DNA of 64,000 bases, from assembly GCF_015751765.1 (NCBI RefSeq), contig NZ_JADOTX010000001.1, forward strand, positions 1,116,001 to 1,180,000. Reading direction: 5' to 3'. Origin of the DNA: Micromonospora ureilytica. GTDB taxonomy: Bacteria; Actinomycetota; Actinomycetes; Mycobacteriales; Micromonosporaceae. Position numbers and translations under genes: made by a program. Every line of letters starts with the position of its first letter. The stretch's first letter is position 1. A model generated the notes under the pieces. The model did not search any database and was not told the origin of the DNA. It worked only from the letters and a program-made list of their open reading frames with translations. Below, piece by piece: positions 1-8,527 of the stretch.

Positions 1-1
1 G

Positions 2-238
2 ATCACCGGCGAGCAGGCGACGGACGCCCTCTACGACCACCTCAACCGCGCGCCCTTCGTGCCGGACCACTGGGGCTGGAAGGACCGCAACCTGCGGTTC
101 ATCAACCCGACCCCAGTCAAGATCGCCCGAACCATGCTGTGGGCCGCGACCAAGGCGCCGCCGGACGTGCGACGGCTGATGCTCGGCTTCCTCCGCGAGG
201 CCGGCAAGGAGCAGCTGCTGGGCCGGAAGATCTTCTAG
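2..238 (+). CDS. C-terminal fragment of a PrnC/PltD-type flavin halogenase homologue (cut by window edge)
   Basis: An open frame enters from the left edge and stops at 236-238, giving 78 residues. The tail (…RFINPTPVKIARTMLWA…, ending in GRKIF) has the same layout as the C-terminus of the next gene and of the monodechloroaminopyrrolnitrin halogenase PrnC, where a short aromatic patch is followed by an R-x-M/L-x-W-x-x-x-x-A-P helix. The next gene starts 8 bp after this stop, so the two are almost certainly cotranscribed tandem relatives. The N-terminal FAD motif lies outside the window, so whether this copy is an active halogenase cannot be judged. Confidence 0.6.
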   Translation: MTGEQATDALYDHLNRAPFVPDHWGWKDRNLRFINPTPVKIARTMLWAATKAPPDVRRLMLGFLREAGKEQLLGRKIF

Positions 239-246
239 GAGAGCGA

Positions 247-2001
247 ATGACTACCACCGAACCCGGTGCCACGGTGTCGTACGACGTCGTGATCCTGGGC
301 AACCATCTGGCGACTGGCCTGCTCGCCACGGTGCTGGCCAAGCAGGACCTGCGGGTCCTGCTCGTCGGCTCGCCCGACGACACGGTGTTGCCGTCGGGCG
401 ACAGCACCGTGCCGTACACGACAGCTGTGCTGCACCTCCTGGCCGAGCGGTTCGACGTGCCGGAGATCGCCTCCTTCGCCCACTTCGAGGACCTACCGGA
501 GCAGGTACGCAGGAACAGCGGGATCAAGAAGAGCCTCGCGTTCCTGCACCACACCGCGGGCCGTGGGCACGATCCGGCGCACGCCGTGCAGTTCCACGTG
601 CCGGGGGAGCACAGCGAGTGGCACCTCTACCGGCCGGTCGTCGACGAGTACGCCCGGGAGTTGGCCGTCAGCTACGGCGCGTCGGTCCTACCGGACCGGG
701 CGTCCGCCACCGAGGTTCGGCTGGCGTCCGACGCCGTACACCTGACCTTCGGTGGTGGGCAGACGGCGACCGCGCGGTTCGTGGTGGACGCGTGCGGAGC
801 GGACTCACCCCTGCGGGCGGTGACCGGCGACGGCGATCCGGGCACGCTGACGTTGCGGTCCCGGATGATGCACGCCTACCTGCGCGACGTCCGGAAGTTC
901 GAGGAGTGCAGCCGGCTCACCGACTACCACCGGGCGACCGCCTGGTCGCGGGGGACAGTGCATCACCTCTTCGACGGCGGCTGGATCCAGGTGGTGGACT
1001 TCCGCAACCACCACGACGCGGTCAACGACCTGTGCAGCGTCACAGTGGGGCTGGACCCCGACCGGTTCGACGACCTGCCGGCCGGCCCGGAGGAGGCGTT
1101 CCGGGCGCTGGTCGCGCGGTTCCCGAGCCTGGCGGAGCAGTTCGCGTCCGCCGCGGTGCAGGGTGACTGGACCACCTCACCCAGCTGGCAGCGTCGGGCG
1201 GCGGTGACCCACGGGCCGCGGTGGTTCGCGATGGAGCGGTCGGCATGCCGCACGGACGAGTTCCTGTCCCGCGACGTGACGATGACGGCGGAGGTGGTCC
1301 ACGCGCTCGGCGCGGCGCTGCCGCGCGCGGTGCGCGACGAGCAGGCGGCGGGCGCCGCGTTGGCCGAGGTGGCGGCCTTCCAGGACGCCCTGATCGAGTT
1401 CAACGACCAGATGCTGGCCGCGGCGCGTACGGCCTGCGGCAGCTTCGCGCTGTGGAACGCGTACAGCCGGGTCTGGCTGCTCTGGCAGATCCTGGCCCAC
1501 CTGTCGCTGAAGCGGGCGACAAACGATGCCGTCGCGGCCGGGACGTGGGATCCGGTCGAGCAGTTCGCCGACGGCGGGCTGTGGTTCCGCACCCCGGACG
1601 GCCTGCGCCAGATGTTGGACTGGTTCTTCGGGGTGTTCGCCCGGGTACGCGACGGTGGGCTGGGGCAGACCGAGGCGGCTGACATGATCTTCCGGGAGCT
1701 GCGCCGGGCGCGGTTCGTGCCGCCGCTGTACCGCTTCGGCGACCCGGACGCGCGGTACTACCACTTCACCAAGGCCCGTCGCCTCCTGATGGTGGCGTGG
1801 GTCATGACGGTGGCGCCCGCGGACTTCAAGCGGCTGCTGACCAAGGACAACGTGACCGGCCGGCGAGATGACGCGCCGGTGCCGACCCCCGCTCGGGGGC
1901 CGGTCCCGGCCGGCGACGGGCGGGTGGAAACCAACGGTGACGGGCGCGCGGACGGCTCGGCCGCCGGCGCGCCCGGCGTCACTCAGCCAGGTCGGCGGTG
2001 A
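247..2001 (+). CDS. PrnC/PltD-like flavoprotein with degenerate halogenase motifs
   Basis: This 584-residue protein aligns by eye along its length with PrnC-type halogenases: the N-terminal strand, the SGIKK block near residue 90, HHLFDGGW near 235-245, LARFPSL, and the C-terminal TKARRLL…APADFKR. An ATG at 247 preceded by AGGAGA is chosen; the open frame continues upstream only inside the preceding gene. The dinucleotide motif GxGxxG reads GNHLATG, and the WxWxIP signature of flavin halogenases reads WIQVVD. Both hallmark motifs are therefore lost, as described for PltD of the pyoluteorin cluster. It is probably not a halogenase; a cyclisation, coupling or scaffold role in a halopyrrole pathway is inference. 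Its last 23 bp overlap the convergent TetR gene. Confidence 0.75.
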   Translation: MTTTEPGATVSYDVVILGNHLATGLLATVLAKQDLRVLLVGSPDDTVLPSGDSTVPYTTAVLHLLAERFDVPEIASFAHFEDLPEQVRRNSGIKKSLAFLHHTAGRGHDPAHAVQFHVPGEHSEWHLYRPVVDEYARELAVSYGASVLPDRASATEVRLASDAVHLTFGGGQTATARFVVDACGADSPLRAVTGDGDPGTLTLRSRMMHAYLRDVRKFEECSRLTDYHRATAWSRGTVHHLFDGGWIQVVDFRNHHDAVNDLCSVTVGLDPDRFDDLPAGPEEAFRALVARFPSLAEQFASAAVQGDWTTSPSWQRRAAVTHGPRWFAMERSACRTDEFLSRDVTMTAEVVHALGAALPRAVRDEQAAGAALAEVAAFQDALIEFNDQMLAAARTACGSFALWNAYSRVWLLWQILAHLSLKRATNDAVAAGTWDPVEQFADGGLWFRTPDGLRQMLDWFFGVFARVRDGGLGQTEAADMIFRELRRARFVPPLYRFGDPDARYYHFTKARRLLMVAWVMTVAPADFKRLLTKDNVTGRRDDAPVPTPARGPVPAGDGRVETNGDGRADGSAAGAPGVTQPGRR

Positions 2002-2569
2002 GGTAGTGCTGGATCGTGCGACCCATCAGCCGGGCCAGATCGTCGCGGTCGTGCCGGGACAGCTCGGTGCCGTCGATCAGGTAGCGGCACAGGGCCAGGC
2101 CAATCACCTGGGAGGCGGCGAGCGCGGCCCGCAGTTCGTGCCGGTCGGGGCTGACGCCCTCGGCCAACGTGCCGAAGAACGTCCGCACGAACTCGTCGCG
2201 CATGAGACCCGCGATCTCGTCGCTGGTCAGCGAGGCGGACAGCCGGGCCCGGTACGTGATCGTCGTGCGGGGGCTGTCCCAATGGGTGAGCAGGGCGGTC
2301 GCGGTGGCCCGGCCCAACCGGCGGCGGCTGCCGCTGAGCAGATGCTCGGCCAGTTCCACGGGGTTGCCCTCGACCTGCACCGCCTGGCGCAGGAGCTGCT
2401 CCTTGGAGCCGTAGTAATGCCGCACGAGCCGCGGGTCGACGCCCACGCGTCGGGCGACACTGCGGATGCTGACCCCGGTCAGGCCGCATTCGGAGATCTC
2501 CCGACGGGTGACGTCGAGGATCGCCTGCCGGATGCCGGTCCCACCGTCGAAGCCCTGTTGCGTCGTCAA
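1979..2569 (-). CDS. TetR-family transcriptional regulator
   Basis: The 196-residue protein has an N-terminal TetR helix-turn-helix at about residues 15-60 (ILDVTRREISECGLTGVSIRSVARRVGV…VRHYYGSKEQLL), followed by an all-helical ligand and dimer domain. It is divergent from the acyl-CoA-dehydrogenase-like gene at 2721, and the roughly 150-bp gap between them holds a GTCTAGAC palindrome. It most likely represses itself and the pyrrole/export operon and responds to a pathway product; that role is inferred from position. Its 3' end overlaps the end of the flavoprotein gene by 23 bp. It resembles the second TetR of the window (starts 9217) in overall plan, including a TH/SHWD(S/E)P segment in the middle. 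Confidence 0.85.
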   Translation of the reverse strand: MTTQQGFDGGTGIRQAILDVTRREISECGLTGVSIRSVARRVGVDPRLVRHYYGSKEQLLRQAVQVEGNPVELAEHLLSGSRRRLGRATATALLTHWDSPRTTITYRARLSASLTSDEIAGLMRDEFVRTFFGTLAEGVSPDRHELRAALAASQVIGLALCRYLIDGTELSRHDRDDLARLMGRTIQHYLTADLAE

Positions 2570-2625
2570 GGAAACCTCTTACGAGTTCTCGTGCACCCGC
2601 GCGCACAGCCCGATGAAGTGCCTAA

Positions 2626-2633
2626 GTCTAGAC
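2626..2633. promoter_or_regulatory. Candidate TetR operator core GTCTAGAC
   Basis: A perfect 8-bp palindrome lies in the divergent gap between the TetR gene (start 2569, minus) and the dehydrogenase gene (start 2721, plus). It is flanked by partly symmetric CCTAA and TTTGAGG. Position and symmetry suit a TetR operator, but the palindrome is short and there is no second copy to compare. Confidence 0.3.
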
Positions 2634-2720
2634 CTTTGAGGATATGTCAGTACCGACCCAGTTGCTCCTGCAACCCGGTCGTTTTACCGCGCCGGCTATC
2701 CGTACGGCCGAGGGGGCACC

Positions 2721-3857
2721 GTGGACTTCGCCTGGACGCCTGAACAGCGGGCCGCGTACGACGAGCTACGCGCGAGCGTCGAGCAGACGTTCGCGCCCAC
2801 CGCCGACGCCGGTCGGCTGCACGACCGCGATGTCTGGCGGCAACTCGGCCAGTTGGGGCTGCTCGGCCTCTGCATTCCCGCAGAGTACGGCGGCGGTGGG
2901 CTGGGCGCCTTGGACACCGCGCTGCGTGTCGAGGCGTTCGGTCGGGGGTGCGCGGACACCGGTCTGGTGTTCGCCGCCGGCGCACACCAGTTCGCGTGCG
3001 CGGTGCCGGTCGCGGGATTCGGCACGCCGGAGCTGAAGAAGGGACTCCTCCCACGGATCTGCTCCGGTGAGGTGGTGGCCGGCAACGCGATGACCGAGGC
3101 GGGCGCCGGTTCCGACGTGTCGCGGCTCGCCGTGACCGCGACGGCGACGGCGGACGGCTACCTGCTCAACGGCGAGAAGACGTTCGTCACCAACGGGCCG
3201 GTGGCCGACGTACTGGTGACCTACGCGACCACCGATCCGGCGGCCGGCCACCTCGGTGTCACAGCGTTCGTGCTGGACCGCGACACGCCTGGCCTGACGG
3301 TCGGCGCGCCGCTGGACAAGATGGGGCTCGTGTCGGCGCCGGCCGGGCGGGTGTCCTTCGAGGACTGCCCGGTGCCGGCGCACCGGGTGCTCGGCGAGCC
3401 GGGCCAGGGCGCCGCCATCTTCCAGCACTCGATGCGGTGGGAACGCGCCTGCCTGTTCGCGGGCTACGTCGGCCTGCTGGACCGCCTGGTGGAGCGCTGC
3501 GTCGGCCACGCGACCTCGCGCCGACAGTTCGGCCGGCGTATCGGCGACTTCCAGGCGGTGGCGAACCGGATCGTGGAGATGAAGCTGCGCACGGAGTCGG
3601 CGCGGCTGCTGCTCTATCGCTGCTGCTGGGAGATGGACAACAACGCCGGATCGGAGCTCAACGTGGCGCTGTCCAAGCTGGCCGTCTCCGAGGCGGCCGT
3701 CGCCGGCGCACTGGATGCGGTGCGCCTGTTCGGCGGCCTTGGATACCTGCGCGAGGCCGGCATCGAGACAGTTCTTCGCGACGCCGTGCCCAGCACCATC
3801 TTCTCCGGTACGTCCGACGTGCAACGGCTGTTGATCGCCCACGAGCTGGGCCTGTGA
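2721..3857 (+). CDS. Prolyl-carrier-protein dehydrogenase (acyl-CoA dehydrogenase family, PltE/RedW-like)
   Basis: The product is a 378-residue acyl-CoA dehydrogenase fold with FAD-binding segments TEAGAGSDVS and NGEKTFVTN and the C-terminal FSGTSDVQR. The YEGT glutamate of medium-chain dehydrogenases is replaced by FSGT, and a glutamate at about residue 241 in MRWERA fits the isovaleryl-type base used by the pyrrole-forming members. In this family, prolyl-S-PCP is oxidised by four electrons to pyrrole-2-carboxyl-S-PCP. GTG at 2721 is chosen because of the upstream AGGGGG. The next gene is a stand-alone adenylation enzyme 35 bp downstream, and a carrier protein lies at 10040, which together support the prolyl-PCP assignment over ordinary fatty-acid oxidation. 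Confidence 0.8.
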   Translation: MDFAWTPEQRAAYDELRASVEQTFAPTADAGRLHDRDVWRQLGQLGLLGLCIPAEYGGGGLGALDTALRVEAFGRGCADTGLVFAAGAHQFACAVPVAGFGTPELKKGLLPRICSGEVVAGNAMTEAGAGSDVSRLAVTATATADGYLLNGEKTFVTNGPVADVLVTYATTDPAAGHLGVTAFVLDRDTPGLTVGAPLDKMGLVSAPAGRVSFEDCPVPAHRVLGEPGQGAAIFQHSMRWERACLFAGYVGLLDRLVERCVGHATSRRQFGRRIGDFQAVANRIVEMKLRTESARLLLYRCCWEMDNNAGSELNVALSKLAVSEAAVAGALDAVRLFGGLGYLREAGIETVLRDAVPSTIFSGTSDVQRLLIAHELGL

Positions 3858-3892
3858 GGGCTGCGGCCTTGAGGAGGAAGGAGGTGCCGACC

Positions 3893-5452
3893 GTGCGGGA
3901 CGTGGACCAGTCCGACGCCCCGGGTGGAGCGGGAATCCACGGCTACGTGGCCGCGTGGGCCCGGCGTACCCCTGACGCACCGGCCGTGACAGCGGAGGGT
4001 GAGCAGCTCACGTACGCGGAGTTGGCGGCGGCCGCCCGGCGTCTGGCGGCGGGGCTGGCCCGCGCAGGTGTGTCAGTGGGCGACCGGGTGGTGCTGTGGT
4101 CCGACAAGCGGCCCGCCGCGGTGGCCGTCATGCAGGCGGCGCTGTCGCTCGGCGCGCCGTACGTCCCGGTGTCCGCCGCGAACCCACCCGCCCGGGTGTG
4201 GCGCATCGCGGCCGACTGCGCGGCGACAGTGGTCGTCGCCGACGCGCCGGCCGCGGAACGGGTCGCGAGGGGGGGCGGTGTCCCTGGCGGGCCGCCGTTG
4301 GTGACGCTCGACGAGCTGGAGCGGCTGGGTGCCGACAGCGACCCGCCGCCAGTGCACCTACCCGACCTGGACGATCCCGCGTACATCCTCTACACCTCCG
4401 GGTCGACGGGGGCCCCGAAGGGCGTCAGCCTGAGCCACCGCAACGCGACAGCGTTCGTCGAGTGGGCCGGCGACCTGCTCGCGGTGTCGTCGCGGGATCG
4501 GCTGGCCAACCACGCCCCGTTCAACTTCGACCTGTCGGTGTTCGACCTCTACGCGGCGTTCCGGGCGGGCGCGTCGGTGCACCTGGTCCCCGCCGAACTG
4601 GCGTACGCGCCGGTGCAGTTGGCGCGGTTCGTCCGCGAGGCGGGCATCACCATCTGGTATTCGGTGCCGTCCGCGCTGACCCTGATGATCCGGGACGGCG
4701 GGTTGCTGGATGGTCCGCCGCCACCGGCCCTGCGGGCCTGCGTCTTCGCCGGCGAGGTGATGCCGATCCGGTACGTGCACGACCTCCGTGCCGCCTGGCC
4801 GGCAGTGCGACTGCTGAACTGGTACGGGCCCACCGAGACCAACGTGTGCGCCTCCTACGAGGTGACCGACGCCGATGCGGGGCGCGACCGCCCGCTGCCC
4901 ATCGGCCGATCGGCAAGCGGCGCGGTCTTGCACCTGGACCCGCCGACCTCGAATGGCACGGGCGGTGACAGCGTCGGCGACCACCCGGAGGGCGAGATCG
5001 TGGTCGACGGGCCCACTGTCATGCTCGGCTACTGGGGCCGAGAGCCGCAGCGCGGACCGTACCGGACCGGCGATCTCGGCCGGCTGGCATCCGACGGTTG
5101 TCTGGAGTACCTGGGCCGCCATGACGACATGGCCAAGGTCCGCGGCAACCGGGTGGAGCCCGGGGAGATCGAGGCTGTCCTCGCCGCCCATCCGGACGTC
5201 GCGGCGGCGGCGGTGGTCGTCGCCGGCGCGGGGCTCGCCGCGCGGCTGCACGCGGTCGTGGTGCCGGCCGGCGACCGCAGACCCGGCCTGCTGGAGATCA
5301 AGCGCTGGTGCGCCGGGCAGCTGCCGACCTACATGATCGTCGACTCAGTTCAGGCGGCCACGAGCCTGCCGCTCACCCCGAACGGAAAGACCGATCGAGC
5401 CGCGCTGCTGGCGGCGATCGAAGGAGGTGGACCATTACTGGCACCGAACTAG
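3893..5452 (+). CDS. Stand-alone adenylation enzyme, probably L-prolyl-AMP ligase for the carrier protein (PltF-like)
   Basis: The 519-residue AMP-binding enzyme carries the phosphate-loop motif YILYTSGSTGAPKG (from residue 164), the aspartate that anchors the amino group in FNFDLSVFDLY (about D213), NWYGPTETN, YRTGDLGR and the C-terminal NGKTDR lysine. FDLSVFDLY resembles prolyl adenylation enzymes of pyrrole pathways, whose specificity code begins with Asp-Leu. GTG at 3893 follows a near-perfect AAGGAGGTG by 6 nt; GTG at 3884 is possible. It should load a discrete carrier protein, presumably the one at 10040. Substrate identity is inferred from family and from the neighbouring dehydrogenase. 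Confidence 0.8.
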   Translation: MRDVDQSDAPGGAGIHGYVAAWARRTPDAPAVTAEGEQLTYAELAAAARRLAAGLARAGVSVGDRVVLWSDKRPAAVAVMQAALSLGAPYVPVSAANPPARVWRIAADCAATVVVADAPAAERVARGGGVPGGPPLVTLDELERLGADSDPPPVHLPDLDDPAYILYTSGSTGAPKGVSLSHRNATAFVEWAGDLLAVSSRDRLANHAPFNFDLSVFDLYAAFRAGASVHLVPAELAYAPVQLARFVREAGITIWYSVPSALTLMIRDGGLLDGPPPPALRACVFAGEVMPIRYVHDLRAAWPAVRLLNWYGPTETNVCASYEVTDADAGRDRPLPIGRSASGAVLHLDPPTSNGTGGDSVGDHPEGEIVVDGPTVMLGYWGREPQRGPYRTGDLGRLASDGCLEYLGRHDDMAKVRGNRVEPGEIEAVLAAHPDVAAAAVVVAGAGLAARLHAVVVPAGDRRPGLLEIKRWCAGQLPTYMIVDSVQAATSLPLTPNGKTDRAALLAAIEGGGPLLAPN

Positions 5453-6003
5453 TCAACGTAGAGCCAGGTGCGTTCCTGGCGATCATGGGCTCGCTGGCCA
5501 GCGGCGTCAGCGTGGTGACCGCACTGGACGCGTCTGGGCGGCCGCACGGCCTGACCTCGTCGTCGGTGTGCAGCGTCTCCAAGGACCCACCGCTGCTGCT
5601 GTTCTGCGTGCGGCAGGTGAGTGCGACCTTGGACGCCATCCGGGAGACCGGCGGATTCGCCGTCAACTTCCTCGATGCCGACGGCCACGAGATTTCCGAA
5701 CTGTTCGCCAGCTACAACGACGACAAGTTCGCGAGCGTGGCGTGGCGTCCCGGCGACGTCGCCGGCATGCCCCGCCTGGAACCCACCGTCGCCTTCACCG
5801 AATGCGCGCTACATGACGTGATCGCCGCTGGTGATCACGTCATCGTGCTCGGCCGCCTCGTCGGCGGTGCGACGGTGCCGGACCGATTCCCGCTGGGTTA
5901 TTGGCGCGGAACATATGTCCGGGTCTCTCCCCCCCAATACCGACGAGAGGAGCGCAACGGGCATCGCCCCAGCGATCCTTCCCAGTCATTCCATCTCGAG
6001 TAG
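5434..6003 (+). CDS. Flavin reductase (NADH:FMN/FAD oxidoreductase-like), probable ATT start
   Basis: The product is a flavin-reductase-like FMN-binding domain of about 189 residues: GSLASGVSVVTA, GLTSSSVCSVSKDPPLLLFCV, FAVNFLDADG and DHVIVLGRLV. Such reductases supply FADH2 to two-component flavin halogenases, which suits the halogenase at 10340. The conserved domain begins before the first in-frame ATG (5485). A full AAGGAGG at 5421-5427 sits 6 nt before ATT at 5434, so ATT is the best start. The adenylation gene's stop (5450-5452) lies inside this gene, giving a 19-bp overlap and likely translational coupling. Confidence 0.75.
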   Translation: MTGTELVNVEPGAFLAIMGSLASGVSVVTALDASGRPHGLTSSSVCSVSKDPPLLLFCVRQVSATLDAIRETGGFAVNFLDADGHEISELFASYNDDKFASVAWRPGDVAGMPRLEPTVAFTECALHDVIAAGDHVIVLGRLVGGATVPDRFPLGYWRGTYVRVSPPQYRREERNGHRPSDPSQSFHLE

Positions 6004-6012
6004 GGAAACAGA

Positions 6013-7446
6013 GTGGACAAGAACCAACCAGCGACCCACAGCACCGCCTGGACTTGGACCGCGGCCCTGGTCGCTGTGTTCATGGTCGCGATCGACACCC
6101 TCGTCGTCACGACGACGCTACCGGTCATTCGCACCGAACTCGGTGCGACTCTTGAAGATCTTGAATGGATCGTCAACGCCTACACGCTCACCTTCGCCGT
6201 CTTCCTGCTGACCGGCGCCGCGCTCGGCGACCGATTCGGCCGGCGGAAGGTCTTCACCATCGCGCTTGTGGTCTTCACCCTCGCGTCCGGGCTGGCGGGC
6301 CTCGCCGAGGACATCAACTACCTGATCGCGGCACGCGCGGTGCAGGGCCTGGGTGCCGCTGTCATCCTCCCGCTGACCCTCACCCTGTTGGCCAGCGTGG
6401 TGCCGGCACGCCAGCGCGGCCACGCGTTCGGGCTGTGGGGCGCGATGGTGGGTCTCGGTATCGCCCTCGGGCCGGTCATCGGCGGCGCCGTGACCGAAGC
6501 CTGGTCCTGGCAGTGGATCTTCTGGGTCAACGTGCCCATCGGCCTGTTGCTGTTGCCGGTGATGGCGCGCGTCCGTGAGAGCCGCGGCGGCTACGGCAAA
6601 CTGGATCCGCTGGGCGTCGTCCTGATCACCGCTGGCATGCTCGGCATCGTGTCCAGCCTCGTGCGGGGCAACTCCGCCGGCTGGGGCAGTGCCTCCGTGC
6701 TGGCCGGATTCATCGTCGGCGGTCTTCTCGTGCTGGTGTTCGTCTTCTGGCAGTCGCGGGCGCAGACGCCGATGGTGCCGCTGCGGTTGTTCCGCAGCCG
6801 AGGCTTCAGCCTCACCATGGTGGCGACGATCCTCATGCCGTTCGGCGTCTTCGGCGCCGTCTTCCTCGGCACCCAGTTCCTCCAGAGCGTCCTTGGCTAC
6901 TCGCCGCTGGAGGCCGGCCTTCGCACGCTGCCGTGGACTGCCATGCCGATGATCGCGGCGCCGATCTCCGGCATCCTGACCGACAAGATCGGCGGCAAGC
7001 CGCTGGTGATCCTGGGCCTGACGATGCAGGCGATCGGCGTGGGCTGGATCGGTGCGGTCGCCGACGATCTGACGTACTCGAAGCTCGTCGTGCCGTTCGT
7101 GATCACCGGGCTCGGGCTGGGCATCTTCCTCGCGCCGATCGGTCGGTTGGCCTTCGGGTTCGCGCCCGCCGAGTTGGAGGGTGTCGCCTCCGGTGTGTCC
7201 AACGCCATCCGGCAGACCGGCACCGTACTGGGTGTGTCCGTCGGCGGCGCGATCCTCGGCGTCCACGGCGGCTACGAGTCCACGGCCACGTTCGTCGAAG
7301 GTCTGCAGAACGCGCACCTGGTGGCCGCCATCGCACTCGGCGCCGGCGCGGTGATCGCGCTGTTCATTCCACACCTGCGGACGCAGGGTCACGGCCACGC
7401 GGTTGACGACGAGGAGGAGAGCGTCCCGGCGGGCGCCGCGGCCTGA
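6013..7446 (+). CDS. MFS drug exporter, DHA2 (14-helix) type
   Basis: The 477-residue integral membrane protein has about 14 hydrophobic segments. The DHA2 pattern is visible: AIDTLVVTTTLPVIRTELGATLEDLEWIVNAY near residues 20-55, LGDRFGRRKVF, and the motif-C-like GLGIALGPVIGG. It starts with GTG at 6013, only 9 bp after the flavin reductase, and is the last gene before a strong terminator at 7464-7497. It probably exports the cluster product and gives self-resistance, as QacA/EmrB-like proteins do. Confidence 0.88.
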   Translation: MDKNQPATHSTAWTWTAALVAVFMVAIDTLVVTTTLPVIRTELGATLEDLEWIVNAYTLTFAVFLLTGAALGDRFGRRKVFTIALVVFTLASGLAGLAEDINYLIAARAVQGLGAAVILPLTLTLLASVVPARQRGHAFGLWGAMVGLGIALGPVIGGAVTEAWSWQWIFWVNVPIGLLLLPVMARVRESRGGYGKLDPLGVVLITAGMLGIVSSLVRGNSAGWGSASVLAGFIVGGLLVLVFVFWQSRAQTPMVPLRLFRSRGFSLTMVATILMPFGVFGAVFLGTQFLQSVLGYSPLEAGLRTLPWTAMPMIAAPISGILTDKIGGKPLVILGLTMQAIGVGWIGAVADDLTYSKLVVPFVITGLGLGIFLAPIGRLAFGFAPAELEGVASGVSNAIRQTGTVLGVSVGGAILGVHGGYESTATFVEGLQNAHLVAAIALGAGAVIALFIPHLRTQGHGHAVDDEEESVPAGAAA

Positions 7447-7463
7447 GCGGTCCACCGGTTCGG

Positions 7464-7497
7464 TTCGAGGCCCCGACCGCACGGTCGGGGCCTCGAA
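7464..7497 (+). terminator. Strong hairpin terminator after the exporter gene
   Basis: TTCGAGGCCCCGACCG (7464-7479) is followed after CA by its exact reverse complement (7482-7497). The perfect 16-bp stem begins 18 bp after the MFS stop. There is no T-tract, which is common in high-GC actinomycetes. It should end the pyrrole/export operon. Confidence 0.85.
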
Positions 7498-7968
7498 CGC
7501 GCCCGACACGGGTGTTGCCCGCGAAGGAATTGTCCAATGAGTGAGTGGTAGGACCCGGTTCGGTGCTGCCGGCAGCTGGTGTCAGATTGGCGGCAGGCTC
7601 TGCGACGGGGGGCGCCAGCCGTCACCGCGGGAGGCCCGGGCGCCGGCTCGGCGTCTGGGCCGCGAGGTCGCTGACGCCGTCGTGCGACATTCGTTGCCGG
7701 CCGGGCGGCTCATCGCGTTGTCCCACGTCAACCGGGTTGTTCCGGTGCCGTCGAGCACCAGCGGATTGCCGCGCCCGTATTTGTGTCCGACACCCTCAGG
7801 CCGACACGTCATGCCCGACCCGACCTATTCGGGGCGCGACGGTCCGCATCCTGAGGACCTTGCCGCGCCATGGCGTACCCATTTAGGGGGGGACAGGAGG
7901 CTGCCCGACAGGATAACATCCATCGATGAACTGGCGGTACGCTAATGGGGGATGGGGCCACCAGGGAT
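7498..7968. other. Intergenic stretch without a convincing gene
   Basis: About 470 bp between the exporter terminator and the small hypothetical gene. Frames on both strands are open in places, but codon composition is arginine/proline-rich noise and none shows a recognisable domain or start with a ribosome-binding site. GC content falls towards the right end, continuing into the next gene. Confidence 0.5.
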
Positions 7969-8418
7969 ATGAAAGCATCAGCTCTAGCGGCTACGGATGT
8001 CCAGATACTCTTCTACGAGCCCGAAGGCCTGTTGTTGACGGCGGGACTATTGCCGGCAGACGTAGGTGGGCGTGAGTATCGCGTAATGTTTCAACTAAGT
8101 TACTTGGGTAGTGGGGGGATTACAGCGCACGTTGGCTTCCAGCAGTGCGATGGCACTGACAAGACGGCACCAGAGTTCGTCACGGTTGAATTGCTGGGGG
8201 CAGCACGGAATCGTATGCCCATCATTTGGACCGCCTCGGCGTCGGTGCGCGCGGAGCAGGTGAACTGTCGGCTCATCATTTGGGGGGAGCCCGACGGTGA
8301 GGACCTGTTGCGTGGCGAGTTGATCGCCGAGGTGTCGGGTCGACTGCCGGTGCTGACGGCCAGTTGCCAGGCATCGGTGACGCAGGCGGAGCTGCCTACT
8401 CGGGAACGGGTGGCCTAG
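7969..8418 (+). CDS. Small hypothetical protein, lower GC than its neighbours
   Basis: I do not recognise this 149-residue protein. It has no signal peptide or membrane segment, and alternating hydrophobic residues suggest a beta-rich fold (YRVMFQLSYLGSGGITAHVGF…). ATG at 7969 follows AGGGA closely; ATG at 7945 is the alternative. Codon use includes ATA, TTA, CTA and AGT, unlike the strongly G/C-ending genes around it, which suggests recent acquisition. It stands alone between a terminator and a convergent methyltransferase-like gene. Confidence 0.5.
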   Translation: MKASALAATDVQILFYEPEGLLLTAGLLPADVGGREYRVMFQLSYLGSGGITAHVGFQQCDGTDKTAPEFVTVELLGAARNRMPIIWTASASVRAEQVNCRLIIWGEPDGEDLLRGELIAEVSGRLPVLTASCQASVTQAELPTRERVA

Positions 8419-8527
8419 ACGGCTGGCGGCCCTCCGTCGGACGGCGGGGGGCCATCAGCCCTCGTAAGCGAGCGGCATAGCAGTCCCTTCGCGGGTCGGT
8501 GGCTCGGTCGACCGCCCGGGTGCGCGG

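Noticed and set aside
139..246. Upstream ATG at 139 as the start of the PrnC/PltD-like gene
   Set aside because: The extra 36 residues are low-complexity and overlap the preceding gene's coding end; ATG 247 has a good ribosome-binding site and aligns with the family N-terminus.
6118..7509. Long minus-strand open frame of 463 codons
   Set aside because: It is the antisense shadow of the MFS exporter, with composition rich in His/Arg/Gln and no domain.
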